Shown here one piece after another: positions 6,714 to 15,366 of a DNA stretch of 64,000 nucleotides; the stretch's first letter is position 1, and every line of letters starts with the position of its first letter. Under the pieces are notes generated by a model. The model made no database searches and was not told the DNA's origin. It saw only the letters and a list, made by a program, of their open reading frames with translations. The translations under genes and the position numbers were made by a program. This stretch comes from Dysgonomonas mossii (GTDB lineage Bacteria > Bacteroidota > Bacteroidia > Bacteroidales > Dysgonomonadaceae): assembly GCF_004569505.1 (NCBI RefSeq), contig NZ_SPPK01000001.1:558001-622000 (forward strand). Direction: 5' to 3'.

Positions 6714-9050
6714 ATGAATTATTTTAAATTAAGCATTATTGCTCTCTTTCTATTTCAAACAATAAGTGCTCAACAAGCCTATAAGTACAAAAATCCAAAG
6801 CTGTCAAGCGAAGAGCGTACTGTCGATCTTATCAGTCACATGACTTTGGAGGAAAAAGTAGGTCAGTTGCTTTGTCCTCTTGGTTGGGAGATGTATGAAC
6901 GCAACGGAGATCAGGTGACACACTCTAAAAAGTTTGAAGAGTATGTTCAACAGCGTCATATAGGTATGCTCTGGGCTACTTTTAGGGCAGACCCATGGAC
7001 TAAAAAAACATTAGAAAACGGATTGAGTCCGAAGTTGGCTGCTAAAGCGGGTAATGCTTTACAGCGCTATATAATGGAGAATACACGCTTGGGTATTCCT
7101 ATTTTCCTTGCTGAAGAGTGTCCTCATGGGCATATGGCGATTGGTACTACTGTTTTCCCCACTGCAATAGGACAAGCGGCAACATGGAACCCTAGTCTTA
7201 TCCAACAAATGAGTGCGGTAATATCCAAAGAAGCACGTTCTCAGGGTTCGCATATCGGATATGGTCCCGTCTTAGATTTGGCAAGGGAAGCCAGATGGTC
7301 TCGTGTGGAAGAAACGTATGGAGAAGATCCTGTACTGATCTCTAAAATGGGAGAAGCCTTTGTGACAGGTTTTGGTAGTGGAGATTTGAGTAAACCATAC
7401 AGTTTGATTTCTACTTTAAAGCATTTTGTTGCTTATGGAATCCCCGATGGTGGACATAATGGTAATAGCAATAGTGTGGGAATGCGCGACTTGAAGGAAA
7501 ACTATTTACCTCCATTCGAAAAAGCTGTTAAAGCAGGGGCTTTGTCTGTGATGACTGCTTACAACTCTGTAGATGGTATTCCTTGTACATCGAACGAATA
7601 TTTGCTAAAGGATGTACTATGCAAAGATTGGGGTTTTAAAGGCTTTACTGTGTCTGATTTGGGTAGTATCGAAGGATTGAGAGGAAGTCACTATGTTGTA
7701 TCAACAATACAGGAAGCTGCTATATTATCCTTAACGTCAGGACTTGATTGCGACTTGGGTGGTAATGCTTTCTTTACATTGTCTGACGCTGTAAAAAAAG
7801 GCATGGTTAGTGAAACTCAGATTGACTCGGCTGTATATAAAATACTTAAATTGAAATTCGATATGGGACTTTTCGAAAATCCATATGTCGATGAAAACAA
7901 TGCACAACAGGTTGTTAGAACACAAGAAAACAAGGCATTGGCAAGACAAGTAGCAAGAGAGTCGATTGTATTACTCGAAAACAAAAATAATGTCTTACCT
8001 CTTAATAAGAGTAGAATAAAGAAAATTGCTGTGATAGGTCCTAATGCTGATAATGTATACAATCAGTTAGGCGATTATACTGCACCACAGGATGATAGCA
8101 ATGTTAAGACTGTTTTGGATGGTATCAGATCTAAGCTTAAACAGTCGCAAATAGAATATGTAAAAGGCTGTGCTATCAGAGATACCCTAAACACTGATAT
8201 CGATAAGGCTGTACAAGCCGCCCTGAGATCAGATGTGGCTGTCGTTGTGGTTGGAGGTTCCAGTGCACGTGATTTTAAAACAAAATATATAGAAACAGGT
8301 GCTGCTGTTGCTGATGAGCATAGCATAAGCGATATGGAGAGCGGCGAAGGCTTTGATAGAGTTAGTTTAGATCTTATGGGAAAACAATTAGAGCTATTGA
8401 AGGCTATAAAAGCCACCGGCAAACCTTTTGTCGTGGTGTATATTCAAGGTCGTCCGCTGAATATGAACTGGGCAGCAGAGAATGCAGATGCACTACTGTC
8501 AGCTTGGTATCCGGGGCAAGAAGGCGGCAATGCGATAGCTGATGTTCTGTTTGGTGAATATAACCCTGCGGGACGTCTACCAATGTCTGTAGCTAAATCG
8601 GTAGGACAATTACCTGTATATTATAATCACAGGAACCCGGCAAGTCACGATTATGTGGAGATGACTAGTAAGCCATTGTATAGTTTCGGCTATGGACTTA
8701 GCTTTACCAGCTTCGAATACAGTAATTTGAAGATTAATAAGAGCAATTCAGGAGTTGAGGTTACTGTAGAACTTCGAAATTCCGGAAATCTTGATGGAGA
8801 CGAAGTTGTTCAGTTATACCTGAGAAATAATAGGGCTTCTGTTGTGCAGCCTATTATGCAGTTGAAAACCTTTGAAAGAGTCAATTTGAAGAAAGGTGAG
8901 ACCAAAACGATTAAGCTTCTACTGACAAAGGACGACTTTTCTATTATAGATAAGAAAATGAATAGAGTTGTTGAGCCGAACGGAGACTTTACTTTTATGG
9001 TAGGTAGTTCTTCTGATAATATTAAATTACAAGAGAAAATATCATTATAA
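6714..9050 (+). CDS. bglX: Secreted GH3 beta-glucosidase/beta-xylosidase family enzyme
   Basis: 778 residues. Signal peptide MNYFKLSIIALFLFQTISAQ, then GH3 N-terminal barrel, GH3 C-terminal domain (from about 415) and a fibronectin-III-like tail (about 670-770). The nucleophile is Asp315 in GFTVSDLGSIEGL. Substrate-site motifs include EECPHGHMAIGTTVFP, YGEDPVLISKMG and LKHFVAYG. Expected to act in the periplasm on short beta-glucosides or xylosides; which one cannot be fixed from sequence. 14 bases after birA, so may be co-transcribed, and closed by a strong terminator. Confidence 0.93.
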   Translation: MNYFKLSIIALFLFQTISAQQAYKYKNPKLSSEERTVDLISHMTLEEKVGQLLCPLGWEMYERNGDQVTHSKKFEEYVQQRHIGMLWATFRADPWTKKTLENGLSPKLAAKAGNALQRYIMENTRLGIPIFLAEECPHGHMAIGTTVFPTAIGQAATWNPSLIQQMSAVISKEARSQGSHIGYGPVLDLAREARWSRVEETYGEDPVLISKMGEAFVTGFGSGDLSKPYSLISTLKHFVAYGIPDGGHNGNSNSVGMRDLKENYLPPFEKAVKAGALSVMTAYNSVDGIPCTSNEYLLKDVLCKDWGFKGFTVSDLGSIEGLRGSHYVVSTIQEAAILSLTSGLDCDLGGNAFFTLSDAVKKGMVSETQIDSAVYKILKLKFDMGLFENPYVDENNAQQVVRTQENKALARQVARESIVLLENKNNVLPLNKSRIKKIAVIGPNADNVYNQLGDYTAPQDDSNVKTVLDGIRSKLKQSQIEYVKGCAIRDTLNTDIDKAVQAALRSDVAVVVVGGSSARDFKTKYIETGAAVADEHSISDMESGEGFDRVSLDLMGKQLELLKAIKATGKPFVVVYIQGRPLNMNWAAENADALLSAWYPGQEGGNAIADVLFGEYNPAGRLPMSVAKSVGQLPVYYNHRNPASHDYVEMTSKPLYSFGYGLSFTSFEYSNLKINKSNSGVEVTVELRNSGNLDGDEVVQLYLRNNRASVVQPIMQLKTFERVNLKKGETKTIKLLLTKDDFSIIDKKMNRVVEPNGDFTFMVGSSSDNIKLQEKISL

Positions 9051-9095
9051 AGATAAGTTTGTAAGAGATAAAGCATAGCAAATCAAATTTGATGA

Positions 9096-9126
9096 AGACT
9101 GTAGTATATTGCTACAGTCTTTTTTA
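9096..9126 (+). terminator. Intrinsic terminator after the GH3 gene
   Basis: AGACTGTAG (9096-9104) pairs perfectly with CTACAGTCT (9112-9120) around a 7-base loop, followed by a T-run to 9126. It isolates the upstream operon from argR. Confidence 0.9.
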
Positions 9127-9150
9127 TTTATATATTTTATACATTAAAAA

Positions 9151-9181
9151 TTTCAAATATGCAATATAATGTATATTTTTG
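9151..9181 (+). promoter_or_regulatory. Promoter of the argR-argG operon
   Basis: TATTTTTG (9174-9181) matches the -7 consensus TAnnTTTG, and TTTC (9151-9154) stands 19 bases upstream as a near -33 element. The expected transcription start is close to 9188. Confidence 0.6.
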
Positions 9182-9190
9182 CATCTTGTT

Positions 9191-9204
9191 TGTATATTTA
9201 TACA
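9191..9204 (+). promoter_or_regulatory. ARG-box-like ArgR operator
   Basis: TGTATATTTATACA has 6-bp perfect inverted arms and fits the pattern TGnAT-wwww-ATnCA of ArgR boxes. It covers the expected transcription start of argR and lies 3 bases before the ATG, a placement suited to autorepression by arginine-bound ArgR. Confidence 0.6.
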
Positions 9205-9207
9205 TGT

Positions 9208-9663
9208 ATGACTAAAAGATTCAGACACAAAATAATAAAAGAAGTGCTTCAGACTAATGATATAAATAGTCAGGATATGCTTCTTAAGATACTTACAGAA
9301 AAAGGCTTTGAGCTTACTCAGGCTACGCTGTCGCGCGATATCAAAGAATTGAAAATCGTTAAAGCGCCGACATCGAAAGGGACATATACATATCAGTTGT
9401 CAGAAGCGAAGGTTACGACTCCGGAAGAATCTCCGCTTTCATCCTTTGGTTTTGTCGGGATAGAATTCTCAGGACAACTGGCTATAATCAAAACCCGCCC
9501 CGGATATGCAATGGCGATAGCAGGTGAAATAGACAATAAGGCTTCAAAGTACATTTTGGGTACAGTGGCCGGTGATGATACAATACTGATTATACCAAAA
9601 GAAAATGTGAGCAGAGAGGAAGTGATAGCTTCACTATCTACCTTTATTCCAAACATTGAATAG
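9208..9663 (+). CDS. argR: Arginine repressor
   Basis: 151 residues from the ATG at 9208. A 13-residue upstream extension in frame is possible from 9169 but would place the start inside the promoter -7 element and across the operator, so it is rejected. N-terminal winged helix (KIIKEVLQTNDINSQDMLLKILTEKG, with QATLSRDIKELKIVK as recognition helix) and C-terminal arginine-binding hexamerisation domain (KTRPGYAMAIAGEIDN, GTVAGDDTILII). Represses or modulates arginine genes when arginine is bound. First gene of the cluster and probably self-regulated. Confidence 0.95.
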   Translation: MTKRFRHKIIKEVLQTNDINSQDMLLKILTEKGFELTQATLSRDIKELKIVKAPTSKGTYTYQLSEAKVTTPEESPLSSFGFVGIEFSGQLAIIKTRPGYAMAIAGEIDNKASKYILGTVAGDDTILIIPKENVSREEVIASLSTFIPNIE

Positions 9664-9673
9664 ATCAACTAAA

Positions 9674-10312
9674 ATGAACAATATAGAAGAACTTGTGTTA
9701 GACAAAAAAATGGAGGCGCAACAACAACTCACCATACAAATAGCCGGAGAAGAGCATCTTGGCTATGTGCAAACAATATTAGATACTATAGAAGCTGCTG
9801 CAAAAGTTCGTGGTACAGGGATTGCAAAACGTTCACCTGAATATTTGGAACTTAAAATAAAAGAAGGCAAAGCAATTATAGCCCTTATCGGGGAAGAGTT
9901 TGCTGGTTTTTGCTATATCGAATCGTGGGGAAACAAGCAATATGTTGCTAACTCGGGACTTATTGTTGTTGAGAAATTCAGACAACATGGCTTAGCGAAA
10001 AAAATCAAGCAACATGCTTTTTCGCTGGCCAGAGCGATGTTTCCTGATGCAAAGGTATTTGGTTTGACCTCGGGAGCAGCAGTAATGAAAATAAATACCG
10101 AACTTGGTTATGTGCCTGTGTCATTTGCTCAGCTGACGGATGATGATGCTTTCTGGCGTGGTTGTCAAGGTTGTGTAAATTACGATGTGCTTACTCGTAC
10201 CGAGCGTAAATACTGTATTTGTACAGCGATGCTTTTCGATCCGGAGAAGCAGAAAGACAAGAAAGAAATAAAAACAATCATAAAAGACCTAAAAAAGCAA
10301 TTGAAGAAATGA
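9674..10312 (+). CDS. GNAT acetyltransferase of the arginine operon
   Basis: 212 residues from the ATG at 9674; a TTG at 9656 in frame overlaps the argR stop and is less likely. The GNAT core is visible: ALIGEEFAGFCYIESW, LIVVEKFRQHGLAKKIKQHAF (acetyl-CoA loop) and VFGLTSGAAVMKINTELGY. The C-terminal part has Cys164-x2-Cys167 and Cys181-x-Cys183, which could bind a metal; that is inference. Its position between argR and argG, with an ATGA overlap into argG, suggests the first step of the pathway: acylation of glutamate to N-acetyl- or N-succinylglutamate. The acyl donor and substrate are not shown by sequence. Confidence 0.85.
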   Translation: MNNIEELVLDKKMEAQQQLTIQIAGEEHLGYVQTILDTIEAAAKVRGTGIAKRSPEYLELKIKEGKAIIALIGEEFAGFCYIESWGNKQYVANSGLIVVEKFRQHGLAKKIKQHAFSLARAMFPDAKVFGLTSGAAVMKINTELGYVPVSFAQLTDDDAFWRGCQGCVNYDVLTRTERKYCICTAMLFDPEKQKDKKEIKTIIKDLKKQLKK

Positions 10313-11508
10313 AAAAGAAAGTCGTTTTAGCATTCAGTGGGGGATTAGATACATCGTTTTGCGCTAAATATTTATCTGCTGATCTTGGATATGAGGTATA
10401 TACAGCAATTGCAAACACGGGTGGATTTACTGCTGACGAACTTAAGGTTATAGAGCAAAAGGCTTATAAACTAGGTGCTGCAAAACATGTTAGTCTTGAT
10501 ATAACACAAGAGTATTATGAGAAGAGCATCAAATATATGATCTTTGGCAATGTGTTGCGTAATGGTACATACCCTATATCTGTTAGTTCGGAGCGTATTT
10601 TTCAGGCAATTGCTATTATTAACTATGCAAAAGAAATAGGTGCTGACGCTGTCGCTCATGGAAGTACTGGTGCCGGTAATGATCAGGTTCGTTTCGACTT
10701 GACTTTTGATGTGCTTGCACCCGGTATCGAAATAATTACTCCAACACGCGACTTGCTGCTCACTCGTGAATATGAAATCAATTATTTGAAAGAGCATGGG
10801 TATGAAGCAGACTTCACAAAAATGGAGTATTCTATCAACAAAGGACTTTGGGGTACAAGTATCGGTGGAAAAGAAACATTGAAATCGAATCAAACTCTTC
10901 CAGAGGAAGCATACCCTTCTCAATTGAAAAAACAAGACTCGGAAATGCTGACTATTGACTTTGAAGAAGGTGAAATAGCTGCTGTTAACGGTGAAAAATA
11001 TACTGATAAAGTAAAGGCGATACAGAAAATTGAAGAAATTGCTTCCGCTTATGCTATAGGTCGCGATATGCATATAGGTGATACTATTATAGGTATTAAG
11101 GGACGTGTGGGTTTTGAAGCCGCTGCACCTATTGTTATAATCAATGCTCATAAAATGCTGGAAAAACATACGCTAACCAAGTGGCAACAATATTGGAAAG
11201 ATCAGGTAGGTAATTGGTATGGAATGTTTTTACATGAAGCGCAATACCTAGAGCCTGTGATGCGTGATATAGAAGCTATGCTCGAAAGTTCGCAGCGCAA
11301 TGTCTCAGGTCGTGTTATCATAGAACTGAAACCTTATCATTATACGCTTGTAGGAGTAGAAAGTGATTTCGACTTGATGAAAGCAGACTTTGGTGAATAT
11401 GGCGAAATGAACAAAGCTTGGACTTCCGACGATGCCAAAGGATTTACCAAGATATATGCTATGACAAATAAGATATATCATAGTGTGCAGAAGAAAAACG
11501 GAAAATAA
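10309..11508 (+). CDS. argG: Argininosuccinate synthase
   Basis: 399 residues from the ATG at 10309, which overlaps the preceding TGA (ATGA); an upstream in-frame start is ignored because it lies inside the acetyltransferase gene. Joins citrulline and aspartate with ATP. The N-terminal PP-loop AFSGGLDTS (residues 7-15) and AHGSTGAGNDQVRFD (near 120) define the ATP-pyrophosphatase fold. Followed by a 48-base gap to argC that holds a small hairpin. Confidence 0.97.
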   Translation: MKKKVVLAFSGGLDTSFCAKYLSADLGYEVYTAIANTGGFTADELKVIEQKAYKLGAAKHVSLDITQEYYEKSIKYMIFGNVLRNGTYPISVSSERIFQAIAIINYAKEIGADAVAHGSTGAGNDQVRFDLTFDVLAPGIEIITPTRDLLLTREYEINYLKEHGYEADFTKMEYSINKGLWGTSIGGKETLKSNQTLPEEAYPSQLKKQDSEMLTIDFEEGEIAAVNGEKYTDKVKAIQKIEEIASAYAIGRDMHIGDTIIGIKGRVGFEAAAPIVIINAHKMLEKHTLTKWQQYWKDQVGNWYGMFLHEAQYLEPVMRDIEAMLESSQRNVSGRVIIELKPYHYTLVGVESDFDLMKADFGEYGEMNKAWTSDDAKGFTKIYAMTNKIYHSVQKKNGK

Positions 11509-11520
11509 TATTTAAGATCA

Positions 11521-11542
11521 ACCACACCGTTCACTCTGTGGT
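11521..11542 (+). other. Small hairpin between argG and argC
   Basis: ACCACA (11521-11526) pairs with TGTGGT (11537-11542) around a 10-base loop. There is no T-run, so it is not an intrinsic terminator. It may stabilise or set the ends of a processed message. Confidence 0.4.
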
Positions 11543-11556
11543 AAATATAAAAATAA

Positions 11557-12525
11557 ATGATAAAAGCAGGAATAATAGGTGGAGCAGGCTATACTGCCGG
11601 AGAACTGATAAGGATATTACTCAATCATCCACAGGTAGAACTTGTATTCGTAAATAGTACAAGTAATGCAGGGAATAAGCTGACAGATGTACATGGAGGC
11701 CTCTTGGGAGAAACAGATATGAGTTTCACCGATCAATTACCCTATGACAAGATTGATGTTTTATTCTTCTGTACAGCACATGGTGATACTAAGAAGTTCT
11801 TGGATGCGAATGATATCCCCGATCACCTGAAAATAATTGACCTTTCTACAGATTATCGACATAAAGCAGTAGGAAATAATTTTATTTATGGTCTTCCTGA
11901 GTTGAATAAAGAAGAAATCAAGCGGTCTTCCTATGTGGCTAATCCGGGATGTTTTGCAACAGCTATACAGCTAGGATTGTTACCTTTAGCAAAAGCAAAT
12001 CAGCTGACTTCTGAGATTCATGTGAATGCTATCACAGGATCTACCGGGGCAGGGGTAAAGCCTTCTGCTACATCTCATTTCAGTTGGCGTGAAAACAATA
12101 TATCAGTTTATAAAGCTTTCGAACATCAGCATCTGACGGAAATCAAACAGTCGCTAAATCAATTACAGGTAAATTTTAATGGAGATATTAATTTTATCCC
12201 TATGCGTGGAAACTTCACAAGAGGTATTTTTGTCTCTACCTATCTCAATTACGACGGTACAATAGAGGATGCGGAGAAATTGTATAAAGATTATTACAAG
12301 GATAGCCCGTTTACGATTATATCGGATAAGAATATCGATTTAAAACAGGTTGTAAACACAAACAAGTGTGTTTTACATCTTGAGAAACATGGTAATAAAC
12401 TGCTTATTCTTTCATGTATCGACAATTTAGTAAAAGGAGCTTCGGGTCAGGCAGTGCATAATATGAATCTGATTTTTGGTTTGGAAGAAACTATAGGGTT
12501 GAATTTGAAAGCATCTGCTTTTTAG
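11557..12525 (+). CDS. argC: N-acetyl-gamma-glutamyl-phosphate reductase
   Basis: 322 residues. NADPH-dependent reduction of acylglutamyl phosphate to the semialdehyde. N-terminal dinucleotide fold IIGGAGYTAGELIRILLNHP, VHGGLLGE, DLSTDYRHK, and the active-site cysteine in VANPGCFATAIQLGLLPL, followed by GSTGAGVKPS. C-terminal VKGASGQAVHNMNL is a family signature. In some Bacteroidota the intermediates are N-succinylated; the sequence alone cannot tell which acyl group is used here. Confidence 0.96.
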   Translation: MIKAGIIGGAGYTAGELIRILLNHPQVELVFVNSTSNAGNKLTDVHGGLLGETDMSFTDQLPYDKIDVLFFCTAHGDTKKFLDANDIPDHLKIIDLSTDYRHKAVGNNFIYGLPELNKEEIKRSSYVANPGCFATAIQLGLLPLAKANQLTSEIHVNAITGSTGAGVKPSATSHFSWRENNISVYKAFEHQHLTEIKQSLNQLQVNFNGDINFIPMRGNFTRGIFVSTYLNYDGTIEDAEKLYKDYYKDSPFTIISDKNIDLKQVVNTNKCVLHLEKHGNKLLILSCIDNLVKGASGQAVHNMNLIFGLEETIGLNLKASAF

Positions 12526-12634
12526 TTAAGATTATTTTTCTTGTCAAGCTTAGTTTTTAACGAAGCATATCCTATTATAACTAAAAAGAGATTCTTTTGA
12601 ATAATATCTTTATCTTTACTTAAAAGAAAGAGTT

Positions 12635-13765
12635 ATGAACATAACCTATATAACAAACTTTCCATCCATAGACATAAAGCATTGGTCGGGCACTGTGCAT
12701 TTTATGGCAACAAATCTGGCTAAACACTCCAACGTGGATTATATAACAGGTTTGCGAGAAGATTGGACATTCTCGCTGAAGGTAAAGAATAAGTTATATG
12801 GGCGAAACAAAATATATCGTGCAGACCGGTCACCCGAATTCGGAAAAAGTTATGCAAAACAGATATCAGCACATCTGAATCCGGCTACAGATATATTATT
12901 TTCTCACAGTTCAACTCTTATGTCTTATCTGAAAACAAATAAGCATAAGGTTATATATACTGATGCTACATTTGCTTCGATGATAAATTACTATGACTAT
13001 TTTTCAAATCTTAGTCAGCAGTATATTAAAGAAGGAAATCAGATGGAGCAATTATCATTAGACTCAAGTAGTTTGGCTATTTATAGTTCTCAGTGGGCTG
13101 CAGATAGTGCAATCAAAGATTATAATGCGGATAGGGATAAAGTAAGGATTGTACCTTTTGGTGCAAATATTACTACTCAGAAAATATCTTTAGAGGAGAT
13201 AAAAGATATACTTAAAAAAAGAAGTACAGATGTTTGTAAGATTCTTTTCCTAGGTGTTGACTGGTTTCGTAAAGGTGGTGATATTGCCATCGATGCTGTT
13301 CGGTATTTGAATGAAGAACTACGTCAACCAGCCGAATTACATATTGTAGGTATCGATGATTTGCCGGTAGAGAACTTACCACCTTATATAATCAATCATG
13401 GGCGTATAAGTAAAGCCACTCCCGAAGGTATGAAAAAGGTAGAAGATTTGATTTTGCAAAGCCATTTTCTTTTTATTCCCTCACGGGCAGACTGTACACC
13501 GATTGTTTTTTCTGAAGCTATGTCGTATGCTGTTCCGTGTGTATCGACTGCAACAGGAGGAATTCCTTCTATCGTGAATGATACGAATGGGATAATTCTA
13601 AGCCCCCAAGTAGAACCTAAAGAGTATGCGCAACAGATATATAAAACATTCGAGGATAAAAGCTATTATAATGAGTTGGCCCTGTCGGCTTACCATGACT
13701 TCGAATCCCGATTGAATTGGGATACGGCAATGAAGACCATTGTAGGTTATATGAAAGAATTGTAA
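12635..13765 (+). CDS. Glycosyltransferase family 4 protein
   Basis: 376 residues, GT-B fold, no signal peptide. N-terminal acceptor half (1-195) and a C-terminal nucleotide-sugar half with KILFLGVDWFRKGGDIAIDA, ELHIVGID, and the donor-site stretch FIPSRADCTPIVFSEAMSYAVPC that carries the E-x7-E type region, then ATGGIPSIV. Probably makes a surface glycan, but no polysaccharide genes surround it. It stands alone between argC and a repeat-bearing gap and may have its own promoter. Confidence 0.88.
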   Translation: MNITYITNFPSIDIKHWSGTVHFMATNLAKHSNVDYITGLREDWTFSLKVKNKLYGRNKIYRADRSPEFGKSYAKQISAHLNPATDILFSHSSTLMSYLKTNKHKVIYTDATFASMINYYDYFSNLSQQYIKEGNQMEQLSLDSSSLAIYSSQWAADSAIKDYNADRDKVRIVPFGANITTQKISLEEIKDILKKRSTDVCKILFLGVDWFRKGGDIAIDAVRYLNEELRQPAELHIVGIDDLPVENLPPYIINHGRISKATPEGMKKVEDLILQSHFLFIPSRADCTPIVFSEAMSYAVPCVSTATGGIPSIVNDTNGIILSPQVEPKEYAQQIYKTFEDKSYYNELALSAYHDFESRLNWDTAMKTIVGYMKEL

Positions 13766-13822
13766 GGATTATAAGGATTATATTCCGCTTATAAGATTAT
13801 CTATTATAGACGTTTTTTAAGG

Positions 13823-13904
13823 ATAAAGTAACAATAAAGAGCATACTGATAAGTGTTACTTTTACGTACGTTTCGCTCCTGTGACCGTTGGTTGCCACCT
13901 TTTA
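13823..13904 (-). repeat. Dispersed intergenic repeat, copy A (long form)
   Basis: On the minus strand this starts AAAAGGTGGCAACCAACGG and ends in a hairpin with perfect 9-bp arms AAAGTAACA (13862-13854) and TGTTACTTT (13833-13825) around a 20-base loop. The first 50 bases (13903-13854) match copy B at 46262-46311 with 6 substitutions and no gap. Confidence 0.8.
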
Positions 13905-13935
13905 ATAGAAAGTCAGAGTTCTTAAACTAAAAAAC

Positions 13936-13999
13936 TATAAGGTTTATGGAAAAAGGTTCTACAGTATATCTATTTTGTATAGAACCGATAAAACCTTAT
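13936..13999 (+). promoter_or_regulatory. Nested hairpin abutting the MutS-like start codon
   Basis: ATAAGGTTT (13936-13944) pairs with AAACCTTAT (13991-13999), and inside it GGTTCTA (13955-13961) pairs with TAGAACC (13980-13986). The structure ends 4 bases before the ATG at 14004 and has no T-run, so it could hold back translation of the following gene or lie in a promoter. Function is inferred only from position. Confidence 0.45.
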
Positions 14000-14003
14000 A
14001 ATC

Positions 14004-15356
14004 ATGAAATATATGAAATTTGAAGTAGATAGTCAGACGAAGAAGGACCTTGAAATCTTTGAAACAGTCAAAGAAGGATTGTCTGTTGTTGGTTTATTTA
14101 ATCATACACAGTGCATTGGAGGTAAGAAAAAGTTATACGAGTATCTTGCAAATCCTTTGGCTGACTATAAGCAGATCACGGAAAGAAAGGAGACGATTTC
14201 CTTTTTTCATAAACATTTCCCGAATGGTCTGAATCTTGATAAGGATGCTTTGGATTTTACTGAATACTATCTACGGCAGCCCGATTATCCTACACGGATG
14301 CCTTCTTGGTTTACGGCTATAGAGAAAATGATTGCGGACAAGATAAGTACAAGCAGTAATGAATATTATCTTGCTGAAAAAGGTGTTACTTCGACTGTAG
14401 ACCTCCTAAAGAATATATATGAATTTTCCATTATCTTGGCTGACAAACTTAAAGAGGATGATGCTCCTGTATTCTTAGTGAAGAATAACGATATTGTTCT
14501 GGAGCTTTTCCAAAAAGAGGCATACAAAGAGATAAAGGATATGAAAAAATACAAGTCTTATGATATAATGAGGCTCGATTATATGTTTCGCTATACGGAT
14601 AAGAAACATATACATTTCTTTCTAGACCTTGTACATGAATATGATGCCTTGTTTGCGGTGGCAAAAGCGGCTGCTAAATATCATTTACAATACCCAGATA
14701 TATTACCTCAAACAGAGACTGTACTTGATTTGGAAGGATTATTCCATCCTTTTGTAGAAAATGCTATCTCGAATGATGTGCATTTTGACAACCAGTCGAA
14801 TCTATTATTCATATCGGGACCTAATATGGCGGGTAAGTCAACATTCCTAAAAGCGCTGGGTGTGGCTGTATACTTGGCACACGCAGGTTTTCCTGTTCCT
14901 GCCGGTAAAATGAAAATAGGTATTTTGTCTGGATTGAGTACAACTATAAATATTTCGGATAATCTGAGTACAGGTTATAGCCATTTCTATGCAGAGGTAA
15001 TGAGGATCAAGGATGTTGCTCATAGGCTGGAAGCAAATAACAGAATATTGGTTCTATTCGACGAGCTGTTCAGAGGAACAAATGTGAAAGATGCTTACGA
15101 TGGAACAGTAGCGGTTGTTTCTGCCTTTGCTAAAATTAGAACCTCGTTTTTTGTTATATCAACCCATATTGTAGAAGCGGCGAGAGAGTTGGAATCAAAA
15201 CCTAATATTCAGTTCAGTTACTTTGATATAAAGGAAGAAGACGGGCATCCGGTTTATACCTATAAATTGAAAGAGGGGGTCTCGGATGTAAGACTTGGGA
15301 TGTATATAATAAATAAAGAGGGTGTGATAGATTTGATAAATAATATAACTAATTAA
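14004..15356 (+). CDS. MutS-family ATPase lacking the mismatch-recognition domains
   Basis: 450 residues, about half of MutS. The N-terminal part is helical and resembles MutS core/lever domains. The C-terminal ABC-type ATPase has Walker A SGPNMAGKSTFLKALG (near 270), GYSHFYAEVMRI and Walker B LVLFDELFRGTN (near 350), then FFVISTHIVE. No mismatch-reading domain I and no Smr nuclease domain, so it belongs to the short MutS-like proteins common in Bacteroidota, of unknown role. It sits between arginine genes and ends 10 bases before argD. Confidence 0.9.
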   Translation: MKYMKFEVDSQTKKDLEIFETVKEGLSVVGLFNHTQCIGGKKKLYEYLANPLADYKQITERKETISFFHKHFPNGLNLDKDALDFTEYYLRQPDYPTRMPSWFTAIEKMIADKISTSSNEYYLAEKGVTSTVDLLKNIYEFSIILADKLKEDDAPVFLVKNNDIVLELFQKEAYKEIKDMKKYKSYDIMRLDYMFRYTDKKHIHFFLDLVHEYDALFAVAKAAAKYHLQYPDILPQTETVLDLEGLFHPFVENAISNDVHFDNQSNLLFISGPNMAGKSTFLKALGVAVYLAHAGFPVPAGKMKIGILSGLSTTINISDNLSTGYSHFYAEVMRIKDVAHRLEANNRILVLFDELFRGTNVKDAYDGTVAVVSAFAKIRTSFFVISTHIVEAARELESKPNIQFSYFDIKEEDGHPVYTYKLKEGVSDVRLGMYIINKEGVIDLINNITN

Positions 15357-15366
15357 TATATACAAA

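Noticed and set aside
10471..11169. 232-codon antisense frame
   Set aside because: Lies wholly opposite argG, with the composition of a mirrored coding frame and no family features.
13766..13785. Tandem 9-base AAGGATTAT repeat
   Set aside because: Only two units in AT-rich spacer; nothing else supports a function.
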